In this document: in pieces, positions 16,730 to 25,454 of the stretch
Layout of the letters: every line of letters begins with the position of its first letter
Position numbering within the stretch: the stretch's first letter is position 1
DNA from: PMNU01 sp035479875
GTDB taxonomy: Bacteria > Patescibacteriota > Saccharimonadia > Saccharimonadales > UBA4665
Direction: 5' to 3'
Length of the DNA: 64,000 bases
NCBI GenBank assembly: GCA_035479875.1
Contig: DATIIH010000012.1
Coordinates: forward strand, 89,823-153,822
Notes under the pieces: model-generated
What the model saw: the letters and a program-made list of their open reading frames with translations, nothing else
Told to the model about the DNA's origin: nothing
The model's database searches: none
Made by a program: the position numbers and the translations under genes

Positions 16730-17872
16730 ATGACGAACAGAGTAGGCAAAACCATTTCCCTAGGACTCACCATTGTAACTGTTTTTGGTGTGGTAGTACT
16801 ATCAGCCACCGCAAGTGTGCGGGCCGCAAAGCCACTCGATGACTTTACGGCACGGCTCTCGTTACACGTTAAGCGCAACTCAACCAGTGGCCCGGTTGGC
16901 CTCTCGCCGGCAACTATCAAATCCGTCTATAACCTAACCAACGCCGGTGACGGCACCGGCACGATTGCGATAGTTGATGCCTACGATAGCCCGACCATCC
17001 AGGGCGACCTTAACATATTCAGCACCCAGTTTGGCCTGCCGCAGTGCAATACTGCAAATCCATGTTTCGAAAAGCACCAGATGACCAACCACATTAACGT
17101 CAACAGCGGCTGGGCGCTTGAGGCTTCGCTCGACGTAGAGTGGGCACACGCCATCGCACCCGGAGCCAAGGTACTGCTCGTAGAAGCCAAATCGGCTAGC
17201 GGCAGCGATCTCTTAAATGCGGTTAACTACGCACGCAATCGTGCCGACGTAGTGGCCGTATCAATGAGCTGGGGCAGTGGCGAGTTCTCATCCGAAGCGA
17301 TTAACGACAGCTACTTTACCAGCACGCGTGGAGCAGCCTTCTTTGCTTCGTCCGGCGACAGCGGTACGGGAGCCGAGTGGCCGGCAGTATCCCCTAATGT
17401 GATCGGCGTCGGCGGTACCAGCCTAAGCCTGGCAGCCGACGGTACTTTACTGAGCGAGACCGCTTGGAGTGGCAGCGGCGGTGGCGTGAGTCGCTACGAG
17501 TCAATGCCGGGCTACCAAACCACCTATGGCGTACTTGGCACCAATGGCAAGCGGGCAGTGCCCGACGTCTCTTACAACGCCGATCCAGCCAGCGGTGTTG
17601 CCGTATATGACTCAACGCGCTACTCGGGCATGTCTGGCTGGTTCCAGGTTGGCGGCACCAGTGCTGGCGCCCCGCAATGGGCGGCTACTAAGGCACTCGG
17701 ACACAACGTATACAATAACGCCCTCTACCAAGACGCCAAACTAAGTAACGCCGCTTCCTTCTTACGCGATATAACTGCCGGCACAAACGGCGCCTGCGGT
17801 GTCATCTGCACTGCTACCGGCGGCTACGACACGGTTACTGGACTCGGCAGCCCGCTCACCACAGAGTTCTAA
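16730..17872 (+). CDS. Secreted sedolisin (S53) serine-carboxyl peptidase
   Basis: Exported protease of 380 residues with an N-terminal hydrophobic signal helix (about 9-28). It has the S53 catalytic layout: Glu and Asp four residues apart in ALEASLDVEWAHAIAPGA, the Asp of the oxyanion region in SSGDSGTG, and the nucleophile Ser in GGTSAGAPQ. The C-terminal DPASGVAVYD and TGLGSPL segments resemble the family's Ca-binding region. The large pro-domain found in many sedolisins is missing, leaving only about 40 residues before the catalytic core. A three-codon ORF (ATG CAG CTA TGA) ends in an ATGA overlap with the start codon. It is coupled to the DUF1801 gene by a 1-nt gap. Confidence 0.85.
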   Translation: MTNRVGKTISLGLTIVTVFGVVVLSATASVRAAKPLDDFTARLSLHVKRNSTSGPVGLSPATIKSVYNLTNAGDGTGTIAIVDAYDSPTIQGDLNIFSTQFGLPQCNTANPCFEKHQMTNHINVNSGWALEASLDVEWAHAIAPGAKVLLVEAKSASGSDLLNAVNYARNRADVVAVSMSWGSGEFSSEAINDSYFTSTRGAAFFASSGDSGTGAEWPAVSPNVIGVGGTSLSLAADGTLLSETAWSGSGGGVSRYESMPGYQTTYGVLGTNGKRAVPDVSYNADPASGVAVYDSTRYSGMSGWFQVGGTSAGAPQWAATKALGHNVYNNALYQDAKLSNAASFLRDITAGTNGACGVICTATGGYDTVTGLGSPLTTEF

Positions 17873-17873
17873 A

Positions 17874-18260
17874 ATGACAACGTACGCCAAGGACCCCCGG
17901 GTAGACGCCTACATTGGCAAGTTACCGGCCTGGCAACAGCAAGTATGTGAGTTAGTGCGCGGCATCGTGCACGCTGCCGACCCCGAAGTCGTTGAGACCA
18001 TCAAACGCAGCGTGCAGCCGTACTTTACGCTGAACGGCAACATTTGCGCGTTCTTAGGAACCAAAGACCACCTCAACATCTTTATTTACGACCCGGTAAC
18101 GCCTGATCCCGAACATATCATTAATCAGGGGCACGACAACGCAACAGCACGTGCCATCCAGGTTCGTGAAGGCGAAACGATCAATCAGCAGGCGCTGCTC
18201 AATCTGTTTAAGGCCATCGTCGCCAATAATCGCGCTGGTGGCTGGCGCAAGCTTAGTTAA
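17874..18260 (+). CDS. DUF1801 (YdhG-like) protein
   Basis: Small soluble protein of 128 residues. It has the DUF1801 pattern: an N-terminal helix VDAYIGKLPAWQQQVCELVRGI, then ETIKRSVQPYFTLNG and CAFLGTKDHLNIFIYD. The family has a compact frataxin/YjbR-like fold and no established reaction. ATG 17874 is one nucleotide after the protease stop, so the two are co-translated. A functional link with a secreted protease is not obvious. Confidence 0.8.
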   Translation: MTTYAKDPRVDAYIGKLPAWQQQVCELVRGIVHAADPEVVETIKRSVQPYFTLNGNICAFLGTKDHLNIFIYDPVTPDPEHIINQGHDNATARAIQVREGETINQQALLNLFKAIVANNRAGGWRKLS

Positions 18261-18289
18261 AATTTCACCTCGCCCGGGTGGTGCGAGTA

Positions 18290-19765
18290 CTAGTAGCCAC
18301 TAAAGTAATCGGTCTTTATACGCGAATTTGGCACGCCCATACTTCGCAGAGCTTGTTTGTAGCTCGTAACCATGGAGTCTGGCCCCGAAATATACACCAG
18401 TCGTTCAGCAAGGCTATAGTCATTACGCTGTAGGTTTGTCGGTTTAATTCGACCAACAACATACTCTGTTTTGAGTCCGATCGGTGCGGCCTGCGCAAAA
18501 ATATCTTTGTATACAAAATCTTGCTCGCTGCTCGCCTGATATACCAGGATAATGTCGCGTTCCTCGCCCTTATCGGACAAGTACTTAGCCATACTGCGAA
18601 ACGGGGTAATGCCGATGCCGCCCGCGATCCATAAAAGCGCCTGCGTAGGGTCTTCGGGCAGCGTAAAACTACCGCCCACTTTGGCCGCTCGCAACGTATC
18701 ACCTGCAGTAAGTTGAAGCAGTGCCTGCTTGTATGTACTGCCATGCAGATAACGACGGAAACCGACGTGCAACTCCGGCTCAGTAGGTGACGAAGCGATG
18801 CTAAAGGTGCGCCGATTACCACGGATGTCGGCACGCGAATGACGCAGCGTCCAGTACATGTATTGACCCGGCGCATAAGGTACGCCGCCGGCCGGTTTAT
18901 CGAGTGCCAGGTCGTATATGTCGGCCGAGAGTTGGGTAAGTTGCTTGACGCGCAGCGTTGCGCCATAAGGCGGCGCCACGAACAGACCAAACAAATTACC
19001 GACGAGCAATGCAGCCTCAGGTGTAGCCGAAACGGGTCCCCACTTAAGTTGCGAAGAGAATAGCGCAGCCACCAAGACAGCAAGTAAAATCTGATAAAAA
19101 GGTGCTGGCGGCAGAGTAGTAGGCTCGCTGAGCATAATGCTGCCAAAAAATATGATCGGCCACGACAATAGCGCGTCATGTAGCACCGTGCCGGTTGCTT
19201 GATGATGCAGGCCGCTACTAACATACAGGAGCATCACTACTGCTGCGACGGCAAAGCTAAAAAATAGCGTGAACTTACGCTGCTTGCGCAGCACCAATAG
19301 TGCCAAAAGTATGCTAAATGGCGTGAGCCACGGAGTGGCGAGCCACCATGTCGCCGGCAACAGACCAGTCACGCTTAGTACAAATGCGCCCAGGGCAACC
19401 GGGTTAAAAATGTGGCTCCCACGGTACACTAATACATACTTGGACGCCATGGCTACAGCAGCAGTCAGGGCGAGCAGCGCGGTGCGTCCCACACTCGTAG
19501 CCGGCGGCATCACAAACAACAAGATAAGGGCAGAAATGAGATATGATTCGCTGTTATATGGCGTCCGCAGCAAGCGGGCAAGCACTGCTGTTACTCCGTA
19601 GCATGTCACTCCTAATACCACAGCCGACACTGCTAGGCCGCCAGCGGAAACAGAGATAGCACCGGTGACGGCCAGCACCTCGGCGATTACCCACAGCGCC
19701 ATCAAGCCATACAGCAACACCTTATACATCGTAAAACGATTAAGTACAGCGTCGATTGTTTGCAC
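18290..19765 (-). CDS. RnfD/NqrB-like membrane domain fused to ferredoxin-NADP reductase
   Basis: Fusion protein of 491 residues. The first 265 residues hold about eight to ten TM helices with NqrB/RnfD family motifs, notably YRGSHIFNPVALGAF near residue 115 and a LSEPTTLPP loop near 210. The rest is a flavodoxin-reductase-type module: FAD-binding RRTFSIASSP near residue 320, NAD-binding GGIGITPFRSM near 388 and a final YFSGY. It probably passes electrons from NAD(P)H through FAD into membrane flavin and out to the FMN protein encoded upstream. The start is GTG 19765 with AAGGAG ahead, 13 nt after apbE. Last gene of a three-gene operon. Confidence 0.85.
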   Translation of the reverse strand: MQTIDAVLNRFTMYKVLLYGLMALWVIAEVLAVTGAISVSAGGLAVSAVVLGVTCYGVTAVLARLLRTPYNSESYLISALILLFVMPPATSVGRTALLALTAAVAMASKYVLVYRGSHIFNPVALGAFVLSVTGLLPATWWLATPWLTPFSILLALLVLRKQRKFTLFFSFAVAAVVMLLYVSSGLHHQATGTVLHDALLSWPIIFFGSIMLSEPTTLPPAPFYQILLAVLVAALFSSQLKWGPVSATPEAALLVGNLFGLFVAPPYGATLRVKQLTQLSADIYDLALDKPAGGVPYAPGQYMYWTLRHSRADIRGNRRTFSIASSPTEPELHVGFRRYLHGSTYKQALLQLTAGDTLRAAKVGGSFTLPEDPTQALLWIAGGIGITPFRSMAKYLSDKGEERDIILVYQASSEQDFVYKDIFAQAAPIGLKTEYVVGRIKPTNLQRNDYSLAERLVYISGPDSMVTSYKQALRSMGVPNSRIKTDYFSGY

Positions 19766-19778
19766 TACGAAACACTCC

Positions 19779-20699
19779 TTATGCGAACAGCTCAGCCGGA
19801 AAATCGGCGGAACACTCTACACTATTATCAGCATGCACGAGGCAATAGGCAAACGAAAAATGTAACAAGAGGGCTGCCGGGGGCATAAAGAAGAGGGCCG
19901 TGGCTAAGCCGTCAGCGGTCATGGCGTCGGCCGCAGCAACCCAGACTGCCTGTATATCGACCACTGGCCGCAAGGTTTTAGGGTTCATAATGTGATGATA
20001 TACGCCCCACGCACGCCGATTGCCGGCCGAGCCGCACAACGCACCTCGTGATAATGTCGCTACGCCGATGGCTTGCCCAGGGTCAGTTGGGTGTTCAAGC
20101 CCCACGCGCAGCGGCGGGTTTACGCCACGCACGTACATGTCGCCGCCCGCGTCAACACAAAAATGCCTTACACCGGCTTCGAAGAGCAGTTGGCTTATGA
20201 TATCCACCAGATACCCTTTGCCAGCAGCGCCAACATCGAGCAATACTGCGCGTTTTGCAGCGAGGCTACTGCCACGTATTTGTAATACATCGTCCCACTC
20301 GGGCGGAAGCGATAGAGTGCCGGGCGTCAGGCTGTACTGAGCGTCGTACCCGGCATCGGCCAGCAACTGGCCAACCAAAGGGGTCACGAGGCCGCCGCTC
20401 AACTCATAAAGACGACGATAAAAGGCCAATAGTGGCTCGCTATCGGCAGGTAATCGATGCGTACCGGCGCGTTTTGCAATCCGTGTAATAAGCGAGTCGG
20501 CACGAAAACGCGAATACGTTTTATCAAACTCTTCAATGCGTGCAGCGATTTGCGTTTTGAGAGACTCGAGTCGGACTGTCGGCAATGCTTCAAACACACC
20601 AATCCACCACTGGGTGCCAATCGCCGCAAACGACCATTGGTGAACCGCCTGGGGCAATTTAGCTTTGCTTGGCTTGCTGTTTGATTTGGCTGATGGCAT
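19779..20699 (-). CDS. apbE: ApbE-like FAD:protein FMN transferase
   Basis: Flavin transferase of 306 residues. Family segments visible are FDKTYSRFRADSLI near residue 60, VLLDVGAAGKGYLVD near 157, CVDAGGDMYVRG, and HHIMNPKT plus DAMTADGLATALF (metal-binding D/T region) near the C-terminus. It attaches FMN through a phosphoester to Ser/Thr of target proteins; the obvious targets are the FMN-binding protein just upstream and the RnfD-like protein downstream. No signal peptide or lipobox is evident, odd for an enzyme that usually acts outside the cytoplasm. It overlaps the upstream gene by 41 nt. Confidence 0.9.
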   Translation of the reverse strand: MPSAKSNSKPSKAKLPQAVHQWSFAAIGTQWWIGVFEALPTVRLESLKTQIAARIEEFDKTYSRFRADSLITRIAKRAGTHRLPADSEPLLAFYRRLYELSGGLVTPLVGQLLADAGYDAQYSLTPGTLSLPPEWDDVLQIRGSSLAAKRAVLLDVGAAGKGYLVDIISQLLFEAGVRHFCVDAGGDMYVRGVNPPLRVGLEHPTDPGQAIGVATLSRGALCGSAGNRRAWGVYHHIMNPKTLRPVVDIQAVWVAAADAMTADGLATALFFMPPAALLLHFSFAYCLVHADNSVECSADFPAELFA

Positions 20700-21177
20700 T
20701 GTTAAAACCTTGTGAAGTGAGCGACGAGCCCGCCACCCGATTCAGTCTTAGGCTCGAAATATCTTTGCCCACCACCAGCTGTTTGTATCCGCTAATAAAT
20801 TGGGACTGGTACTCGGAAGCCTCTGGATCATTAGCGCCCGATTGCGCCGAGGTGCCCGTAATAACATCACTTTTTATGGTGACAGTCACCGTTATCTGTT
20901 CAAAACCGCCAGGTGAGTCGTATGATCCGGTGGCAGCATACGTGCCGTCTTTGTAAGTCGGTGTAGCCGGTGGCGAATTTGACGTGTTGCTTGTAGCGCC
21001 ACTAGCAGAACTAGACGTCTTAGCAGGCTGTGTCGTCTGGACAATGCTTGCCGCCGTACTAACAACCTTGCGGCGGTGCGCCGAAACACCCGCGGCAGTA
21101 ACAACTCCCGCCACCACAAGCAGCACAACCAAGGTGGCCACGAACTCCCGTCTTTTATTTGCCGATAGTTGCTCCAT
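20659..21177 (-). CDS. Membrane-anchored FMN-binding domain protein
   Basis: Protein of 172 residues with one N-terminal TM helix (about 13-32), a Ser/Thr/Pro-rich linker (about 45-72) and an FMN_bind (PF04205) domain starting at YKDGTYAATGSYDSPGG. The segment VAGSSLTSQGF near residue 150 fits the S/T flavinylation motif of RnfG/NqrC-type domains, with FMN attached at one of its Ser/Thr residues. It likely carries electrons on the outer face. GAGGAA precedes ATG 21177 and a TATACT -10 lies upstream. First gene of the operon with apbE and the RnfD/reductase fusion. Confidence 0.82.
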   Translation of the reverse strand: MEQLSANKRREFVATLVVLLVVAGVVTAAGVSAHRRKVVSTAASIVQTTQPAKTSSSASGATSNTSNSPPATPTYKDGTYAATGSYDSPGGFEQITVTVTIKSDVITGTSAQSGANDPEASEYQSQFISGYKQLVVGKDISSLRLNRVAGSSLTSQGFNNAISQIKQQAKQS

Positions 21178-21270
21178 GCATTCCTCTATTACGTTTTAGT
21201 ATACAAAGTATAGCAGCACGTATCTGCGCGTCGGCTGGAGATGGACCACCTTCTATGGTCTAGGAAGACG

Positions 21271-22764
21271 CTACAGGCTCAACGACTGGTCGGTCAAAGT
21301 AGGTACGAAGAGTTCGGCCGGGTTAAAGTTGCCCAGGCCAAGCTGCGTGAGCACGTCCTTGATTGGTACTGCACCAGCCGGTGCCGTGGTGTCGATGGTG
21401 CCATTGTAGGGCTTAAGAGAAACGCTGGCATCTAGCTTGAATGCGCTGGCTGGGTCGCTCGAGACGGCATGTACTTTGGTTGTGGCTGTATCGGCTTTAG
21501 TGTCGAGGTCCATAGATATGTTAGCGTCGACCTTTTGTTCGCCATCGTGGAAGTTCACAAATAGACTGACACTGTCGCCACCGGTGTACGTTTGGCCAAT
21601 ATCGACATAGTTAGACTTGTTCGTAGTATCTGGAATACGGACTTTGTGGACCATTTTGTACTTAGAGTCGATCCACACATCGAGTGCCGTACTCGAAGAA
21701 ACGTGTACAGTCTTGCAGCTGTCGAGTGCATCTTGCTTGTCTCCCATAAATTGCGCGCTTTGGGCTTGGAGATGTTTGAAAGCAGTGGTGGCGTACATAT
21801 CATTAACAAACTGCGTACAGTAGGCTTTTAGGTGATCGTTGCTGATAGTAACCGTGTAGTGGTAGGTGCTGAGGCCGTCCACTTTCTCTTTGCCCACAAA
21901 GCTCTTTTTAACAAATACTGCTTTGGCCGGATCGGCGGTGAATAGATACTGACTGGTCACGTTGCTAGCGGTCTTGGCCAGTTCGGTAGCATCGGCGCTG
22001 GTGAAGGTGTCTTTACTGCTACTCGAGCCGGACGATCCCATCGACAGGCCAAGCGATTGCAAATAAGCAGCGCTCACCGACAACCACTTGCCATCATAAC
22101 TAGAGATGCCTGGTACAAATGCGTCCAAGCCCAGCTGCTTAAAGCCGCTCAACTTAAAGAATAGATCGGGTAAATTGCTGCCGGTAGCTTGATTAGCGAT
22201 CAACCCTACCGAGTATGTTTGGCTCGCCTGACCAGTGGGCGTGGCAGTAACGCTCAACGTGCCGTTAACTGCGTGCGGACCAGCTTTGGCGTCTAGGGTG
22301 CCCGCAAAGCTCATGCCTTGGTATGAACCGGAGGCCGTACCAGTCATTTGCACCTTTTTAAGCTTATCGAGCTGAGATTGTGCCGTAACGTCAGTTACCA
22401 GAGTATTGAGTGCTTTACCAGTGCGGTCCATGCCAGTTTTATAGACATTGTCTGGCTGATTAGGCAAATACAGGCCAAACACCGTGCCCAAACCGCCCAA
22501 AACCAAAACGAGTGCCATGCCCACCAAAAGCAGCATCTTCTTCTTTTTAGATGGACCGCTAGCCGGTTGGCCTGACGGCATACCATACATGCCCCCCAAG
22601 GAAGAGTTTGAAACAAAGGGTTGGGAAGGCTGCTCTGGCATAGAAGACATAGTGGGCATGCCTGTAGGTGGAGTCGGCGTTGTAGGGGTAGGTGAGGGTG
22701 GCGAACCGTCGGAGCCAATGGGTGGGGTGACGTTTTGTGGTGAGCTTGGTGGTTGTATGTCCAT
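21271..22764 (-). CDS. Single-TM surface protein with Pro-rich N-terminus
   Basis: Protein of 497 residues. Residues 1-72 are Pro/Ser/Gly-rich and likely cytoplasmic, followed by KKKK and a TM helix (about 77-98), then a large exported domain of about 390 residues. The exported part is beta-rich (for example GTASGSYQGMSFAGTLDAK and DVWIDSKYKMVHKVRI) and weakly recalls LppX/LprG-like lipid-binding folds, though I cannot confirm that. AAGGAAGG precedes the ATG. The gene lies directly upstream of the flavin operon on the same strand, 93 nt away, but has no clear functional link. Confidence 0.6.
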   Translation of the reverse strand: MDIQPPSSPQNVTPPIGSDGSPPSPTPTTPTPPTGMPTMSSMPEQPSQPFVSNSSLGGMYGMPSGQPASGPSKKKKMLLLVGMALVLVLGGLGTVFGLYLPNQPDNVYKTGMDRTGKALNTLVTDVTAQSQLDKLKKVQMTGTASGSYQGMSFAGTLDAKAGPHAVNGTLSVTATPTGQASQTYSVGLIANQATGSNLPDLFFKLSGFKQLGLDAFVPGISSYDGKWLSVSAAYLQSLGLSMGSSGSSSSKDTFTSADATELAKTASNVTSQYLFTADPAKAVFVKKSFVGKEKVDGLSTYHYTVTISNDHLKAYCTQFVNDMYATTAFKHLQAQSAQFMGDKQDALDSCKTVHVSSSTALDVWIDSKYKMVHKVRIPDTTNKSNYVDIGQTYTGGDSVSLFVNFHDGEQKVDANISMDLDTKADTATTKVHAVSSDPASAFKLDASVSLKPYNGTIDTTAPAGAVPIKDVLTQLGLGNFNPAELFVPTLTDQSLSL

Positions 22765-22856
22765 GAATGCCTTCCTTACCTGGAGATTAGCTTAAGTTCT
22801 TATCACGTAGTATGCCTTATGTGGCTAGCCTACTGCAACATAAAAAGGGAAAAGCT

Positions 22857-22885
22857 TTGACTCTGCAAATCTTTTATGCTAAAAT
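22857..22885 (+). promoter_or_regulatory. Promoter of the DEAD-box helicase
   Basis: TTGACT (22857-22862), a 17-bp spacer and TAAAAT (22880-22885). It gives a 5' leader of about 85 nt, long for this genome, ending in AAGGA before ATG 22977. Long leaders on RNA-helicase genes are often cold-responsive, but no defined structure is claimed here. Confidence 0.7.
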
Positions 22886-22976
22886 AGAGACAATGTTCGT
22901 GAATCCGGGTGTGTTTTAGTAAGACTCGATTTCACTTTCATATCGCAGTCATAAACTAACACCTATAAGGATTTAC

Positions 22977-24188
22977 ATGCCCTATACTAACCAACGCCGC
23001 CCGGCGTTCGGCGCGCGCCGCAGTGCGGCCCGCTACCCGTCTAAGTACGGAAGCCCGACCCGCCGCAGCCGCGGCCCACAAAAAGATTACATCGACCCAG
23101 CGCGCTTTATTAAAGCGGCCCGCCCAGTAGAAGCCGAAGCATACGTGCCACGCCACACATTTAGCGATTTCGCCGTCGACGACCTCATTAAGCGCAATAT
23201 CGAAGCCAAAGGCTTTGTCGAACCTACGCCCATCCAAGACGAGACCATCCCGCTTGGCCTAACTGGTCGCGACGTGATTGGCATTGCCAACACCGGTACC
23301 GGTAAGACCGTAGCCTTTGCCTTGCCGCTTTTGCACGCACTTATCATCAACCCCAACGCCCGTGCCCTCATTATGGCGCCTACCCGCGAACTGGCTAGTC
23401 AGATTCAAGACGAATGCAAGTGGATCGCCAAGGGCTCCGGCCTACTTGGCGCACTACTCATCGGTGGTGCGGCCATTGGCCCACAACTGCGTGAACTTCG
23501 CGCTAACCCACGGATTATCATTGGCACACCCGGTCGCATTCAAGACCACATGGAGCGCGGAACACTCGACGTGAGCAAGTGCAACTTCATCGTCCTCGAC
23601 GAGGTCGACCGCATGCTCGACATGGGCTTTGTTGGCGACATGCGCGCTATCTTGGCCCGCGTGAACCCCAACCGCCAATCATTCTTCTTTTCGGCCACCT
23701 TTGACCGCAAAGTAACCGACCTCATCAAAGAATTCAGCAACGACCCCGTCACTATTTCGGTTAAAACTGGCGAAACAAGCGATAGCGTCGAACAAGACGT
23801 CGTACGCTACGGCGGCACCAGCGAAAAGCTCGAACTACTGCACGACCTGTTGATTAAAAACCCGGCGATGAAGGCCCTCGTTTTTGACGAAACCCAACGC
23901 AGTGTTGAACGCCTGGCAAACGAACTGATTAGCCGCGGTTTCTCGGCCGACGCTATCCACGGTGGCAAGAGCCAGGCTCAACGCCAGCGCGCCCTCGACA
24001 AGTTCAAAAAGGATAACATCAATGTGTTGGTTGCCACCGACGTGGCCGCCCGCGGCATCGACATCCCCGACGTTACGCACGTGATTAACTACACCACACC
24101 CAAAACCTACGATGACTACGTGCACCGCATTGGCCGCGCTGGCCGCGCTGGCAAAACTGGTCACGCGCTGACTTTTGTCGAGCGCTAA
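22977..24188 (+). CDS. DEAD-box ATP-dependent RNA helicase (RhlE/DeaD type)
   Basis: Superfamily 2 RNA helicase of 403 residues. After a basic, disordered N-terminus of about 55 residues come the Q motif (FVEPTPIQDE), motif I ANTGTGKT, Ia PTREL, TPGR, motif II, SAT, and VI HRIGRAGRAGK. Motif II reads DEVD instead of DEAD. The short form ends soon after motif VI, without the C-terminal RNA-binding tails of DeaD. Likely role: ribosome assembly or RNA unwinding. Not in an operon. Confidence 0.92.
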   Translation: MPYTNQRRPAFGARRSAARYPSKYGSPTRRSRGPQKDYIDPARFIKAARPVEAEAYVPRHTFSDFAVDDLIKRNIEAKGFVEPTPIQDETIPLGLTGRDVIGIANTGTGKTVAFALPLLHALIINPNARALIMAPTRELASQIQDECKWIAKGSGLLGALLIGGAAIGPQLRELRANPRIIIGTPGRIQDHMERGTLDVSKCNFIVLDEVDRMLDMGFVGDMRAILARVNPNRQSFFFSATFDRKVTDLIKEFSNDPVTISVKTGETSDSVEQDVVRYGGTSEKLELLHDLLIKNPAMKALVFDETQRSVERLANELISRGFSADAIHGGKSQAQRQRALDKFKKDNINVLVATDVAARGIDIPDVTHVINYTTPKTYDDYVHRIGRAGRAGKTGHALTFVER

Positions 24189-24235
24189 GCCAACACCTGC
24201 TAGCGTGCGTAATCACGCTTATGTATACTAGGGCT

Positions 24236-25342
24236 ATGCCCGAAGAGTCGTCTCCAGCCCCAAAAAATCTGCCGCAACCAACTTCTGAACCAACGCTTCC
24301 TACCACATCCGCACCAATGCCCACTCATACGAGCAACACGCCGCATGCTCCAATATATATTGCGGTTGTCGTCGTTGTATTGTTACTCAGTATTGCTACA
24401 CTCGCCTGGCGCAGTGGCTGGAAGACAGCCCCGTATAAGTCGACAGTAGCCACTACCGACTCCACAACCAAAAAGACGCAGCCCAAAACGCCAACAGCTC
24501 AGGGCACCCAACTCGACACCACCAAAAACTATGGCAACAAGTACGCAAATGGCGTGTTGCCCGTAGGTGACGGCAGATATAGTACCTACACTGCTATGAC
24601 GGGCTATATTTATGCCTGCGCTCAGTATGCTCACAACCTTCAATCCGATACCGGCGGGGCCGGCGTACGAGGCCCGTGGTTTACTAGCAACACCGAGTAC
24701 GACAGCACCAAAAAGGCTCATGTACTCGGCAATGTGACGTGGCAAGCTCAGTTTACCAATAGCGTGAGTGGCAACACTCGCACGATTGTTACCAACGATT
24801 TGCCCACACATGCTACCGGCGTTTTCCCCATCGGACGCGCCGATCCGGCATACGCGTACGACCGCAATCCAAACAGCATTAAAGGCCAAACACTCACCTA
24901 TGCCTTAAACGCTAGCCCAACCTATGGCGCCCCACAATGCATGGGCGGCCAGTCGGGCGTATTGCTTACCGGTGTTGCGCTGTTCAACGGCTTTGATGCT
25001 GGCGCCCGCGATGCTGGCGCCTGGGAAGTGCAGGACAGCTGCAGCGGCCACCCCGAAAAAGAAGGCGAGTACCACTACCACACTCTCAGCAGCTGCATTA
25101 GAGATGTCAGCGTACATACGGTAATTGGCTACGCGCTGGACGGATTTCCAATCACCGGCCCAAACGTCAGCGCCAATAATATACTCACCACCAGCGATCT
25201 CGACGTTTGCCACGGCCTCACCAGCCAGATTACCGTCGACGGCAAAACTGTTACGATGTACCACTACGTTATGACGCAAGACTACCCATACTCGGTTAGC
25301 TGCTTCCGCGGTACTGCCATCCAGCCGCCCGGCCCCAGCTAA
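24236..25342 (+). CDS. YHYH-domain membrane-anchored protein
   Basis: Protein of 368 residues with a Pro/Thr-rich N-terminus, one TM helix (about 41-62), a Thr/Lys-rich linker, and an exported domain carrying the YHYH signature: EGEYHYHTLSSC followed by GYALDGFPITGP. These His residues suggest metal binding; the family has no proven activity. Several Cys in the exported part could form disulfides. The start ATG 24236 is used because TATACT (24224-24229) ends 6 nt upstream, so the message is leaderless. Confidence 0.8.
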   Translation: MPEESSPAPKNLPQPTSEPTLPTTSAPMPTHTSNTPHAPIYIAVVVVVLLLSIATLAWRSGWKTAPYKSTVATTDSTTKKTQPKTPTAQGTQLDTTKNYGNKYANGVLPVGDGRYSTYTAMTGYIYACAQYAHNLQSDTGGAGVRGPWFTSNTEYDSTKKAHVLGNVTWQAQFTNSVSGNTRTIVTNDLPTHATGVFPIGRADPAYAYDRNPNSIKGQTLTYALNASPTYGAPQCMGGQSGVLLTGVALFNGFDAGARDAGAWEVQDSCSGHPEKEGEYHYHTLSSCIRDVSVHTVIGYALDGFPITGPNVSANNILTTSDLDVCHGLTSQITVDGKTVTMYHYVMTQDYPYSVSCFRGTAIQPPGPS

Positions 25343-25388
25343 ACATGAGATTATTTTACCCGTCACAAAATGCTATAGTATAAGCAAG

Positions 25389-25454
25389 ATGGGTAAGCGA
25401 GCGAGGATTGGGGTTGTAGCGACGCCAGTCAGGACGGACTATAAACTTGTTTAA
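25389..25454 (+). CDS. Possible 21-aa leader ORF overlapping ctaB start
   Basis: ORF of 21 codons plus TAA from ATG 25389, about 9 nt after a TATAGT -10 (25374-25379). It begins MGKRARIGVV and ends in a TAA 3 nt downstream of the ctaB TTG start, so the two frames overlap by 8 nt. A ribosome finishing this ORF would be placed on the weak TTG start. No Shine-Dalgarno for ctaB is visible otherwise, which supports coupling. An analogous ORF lies ahead of atpB. Confidence 0.4.
   Translation: MGKRARIGVVATPVRTDYKLV

Noticed and set aside
18316..19224. 302-codon frame overlapping the RnfD/reductase fusion on the same strand
   Set aside because: It is an out-of-frame shadow of a gene with clear FAD and NAD motifs.
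24383..25366. Two antisense frames (24383-24889 and 24905-25366) opposite the YHYH gene
   Set aside because: The plus-strand gene has the YHYH signature and a leaderless promoter; the antisense products look random.
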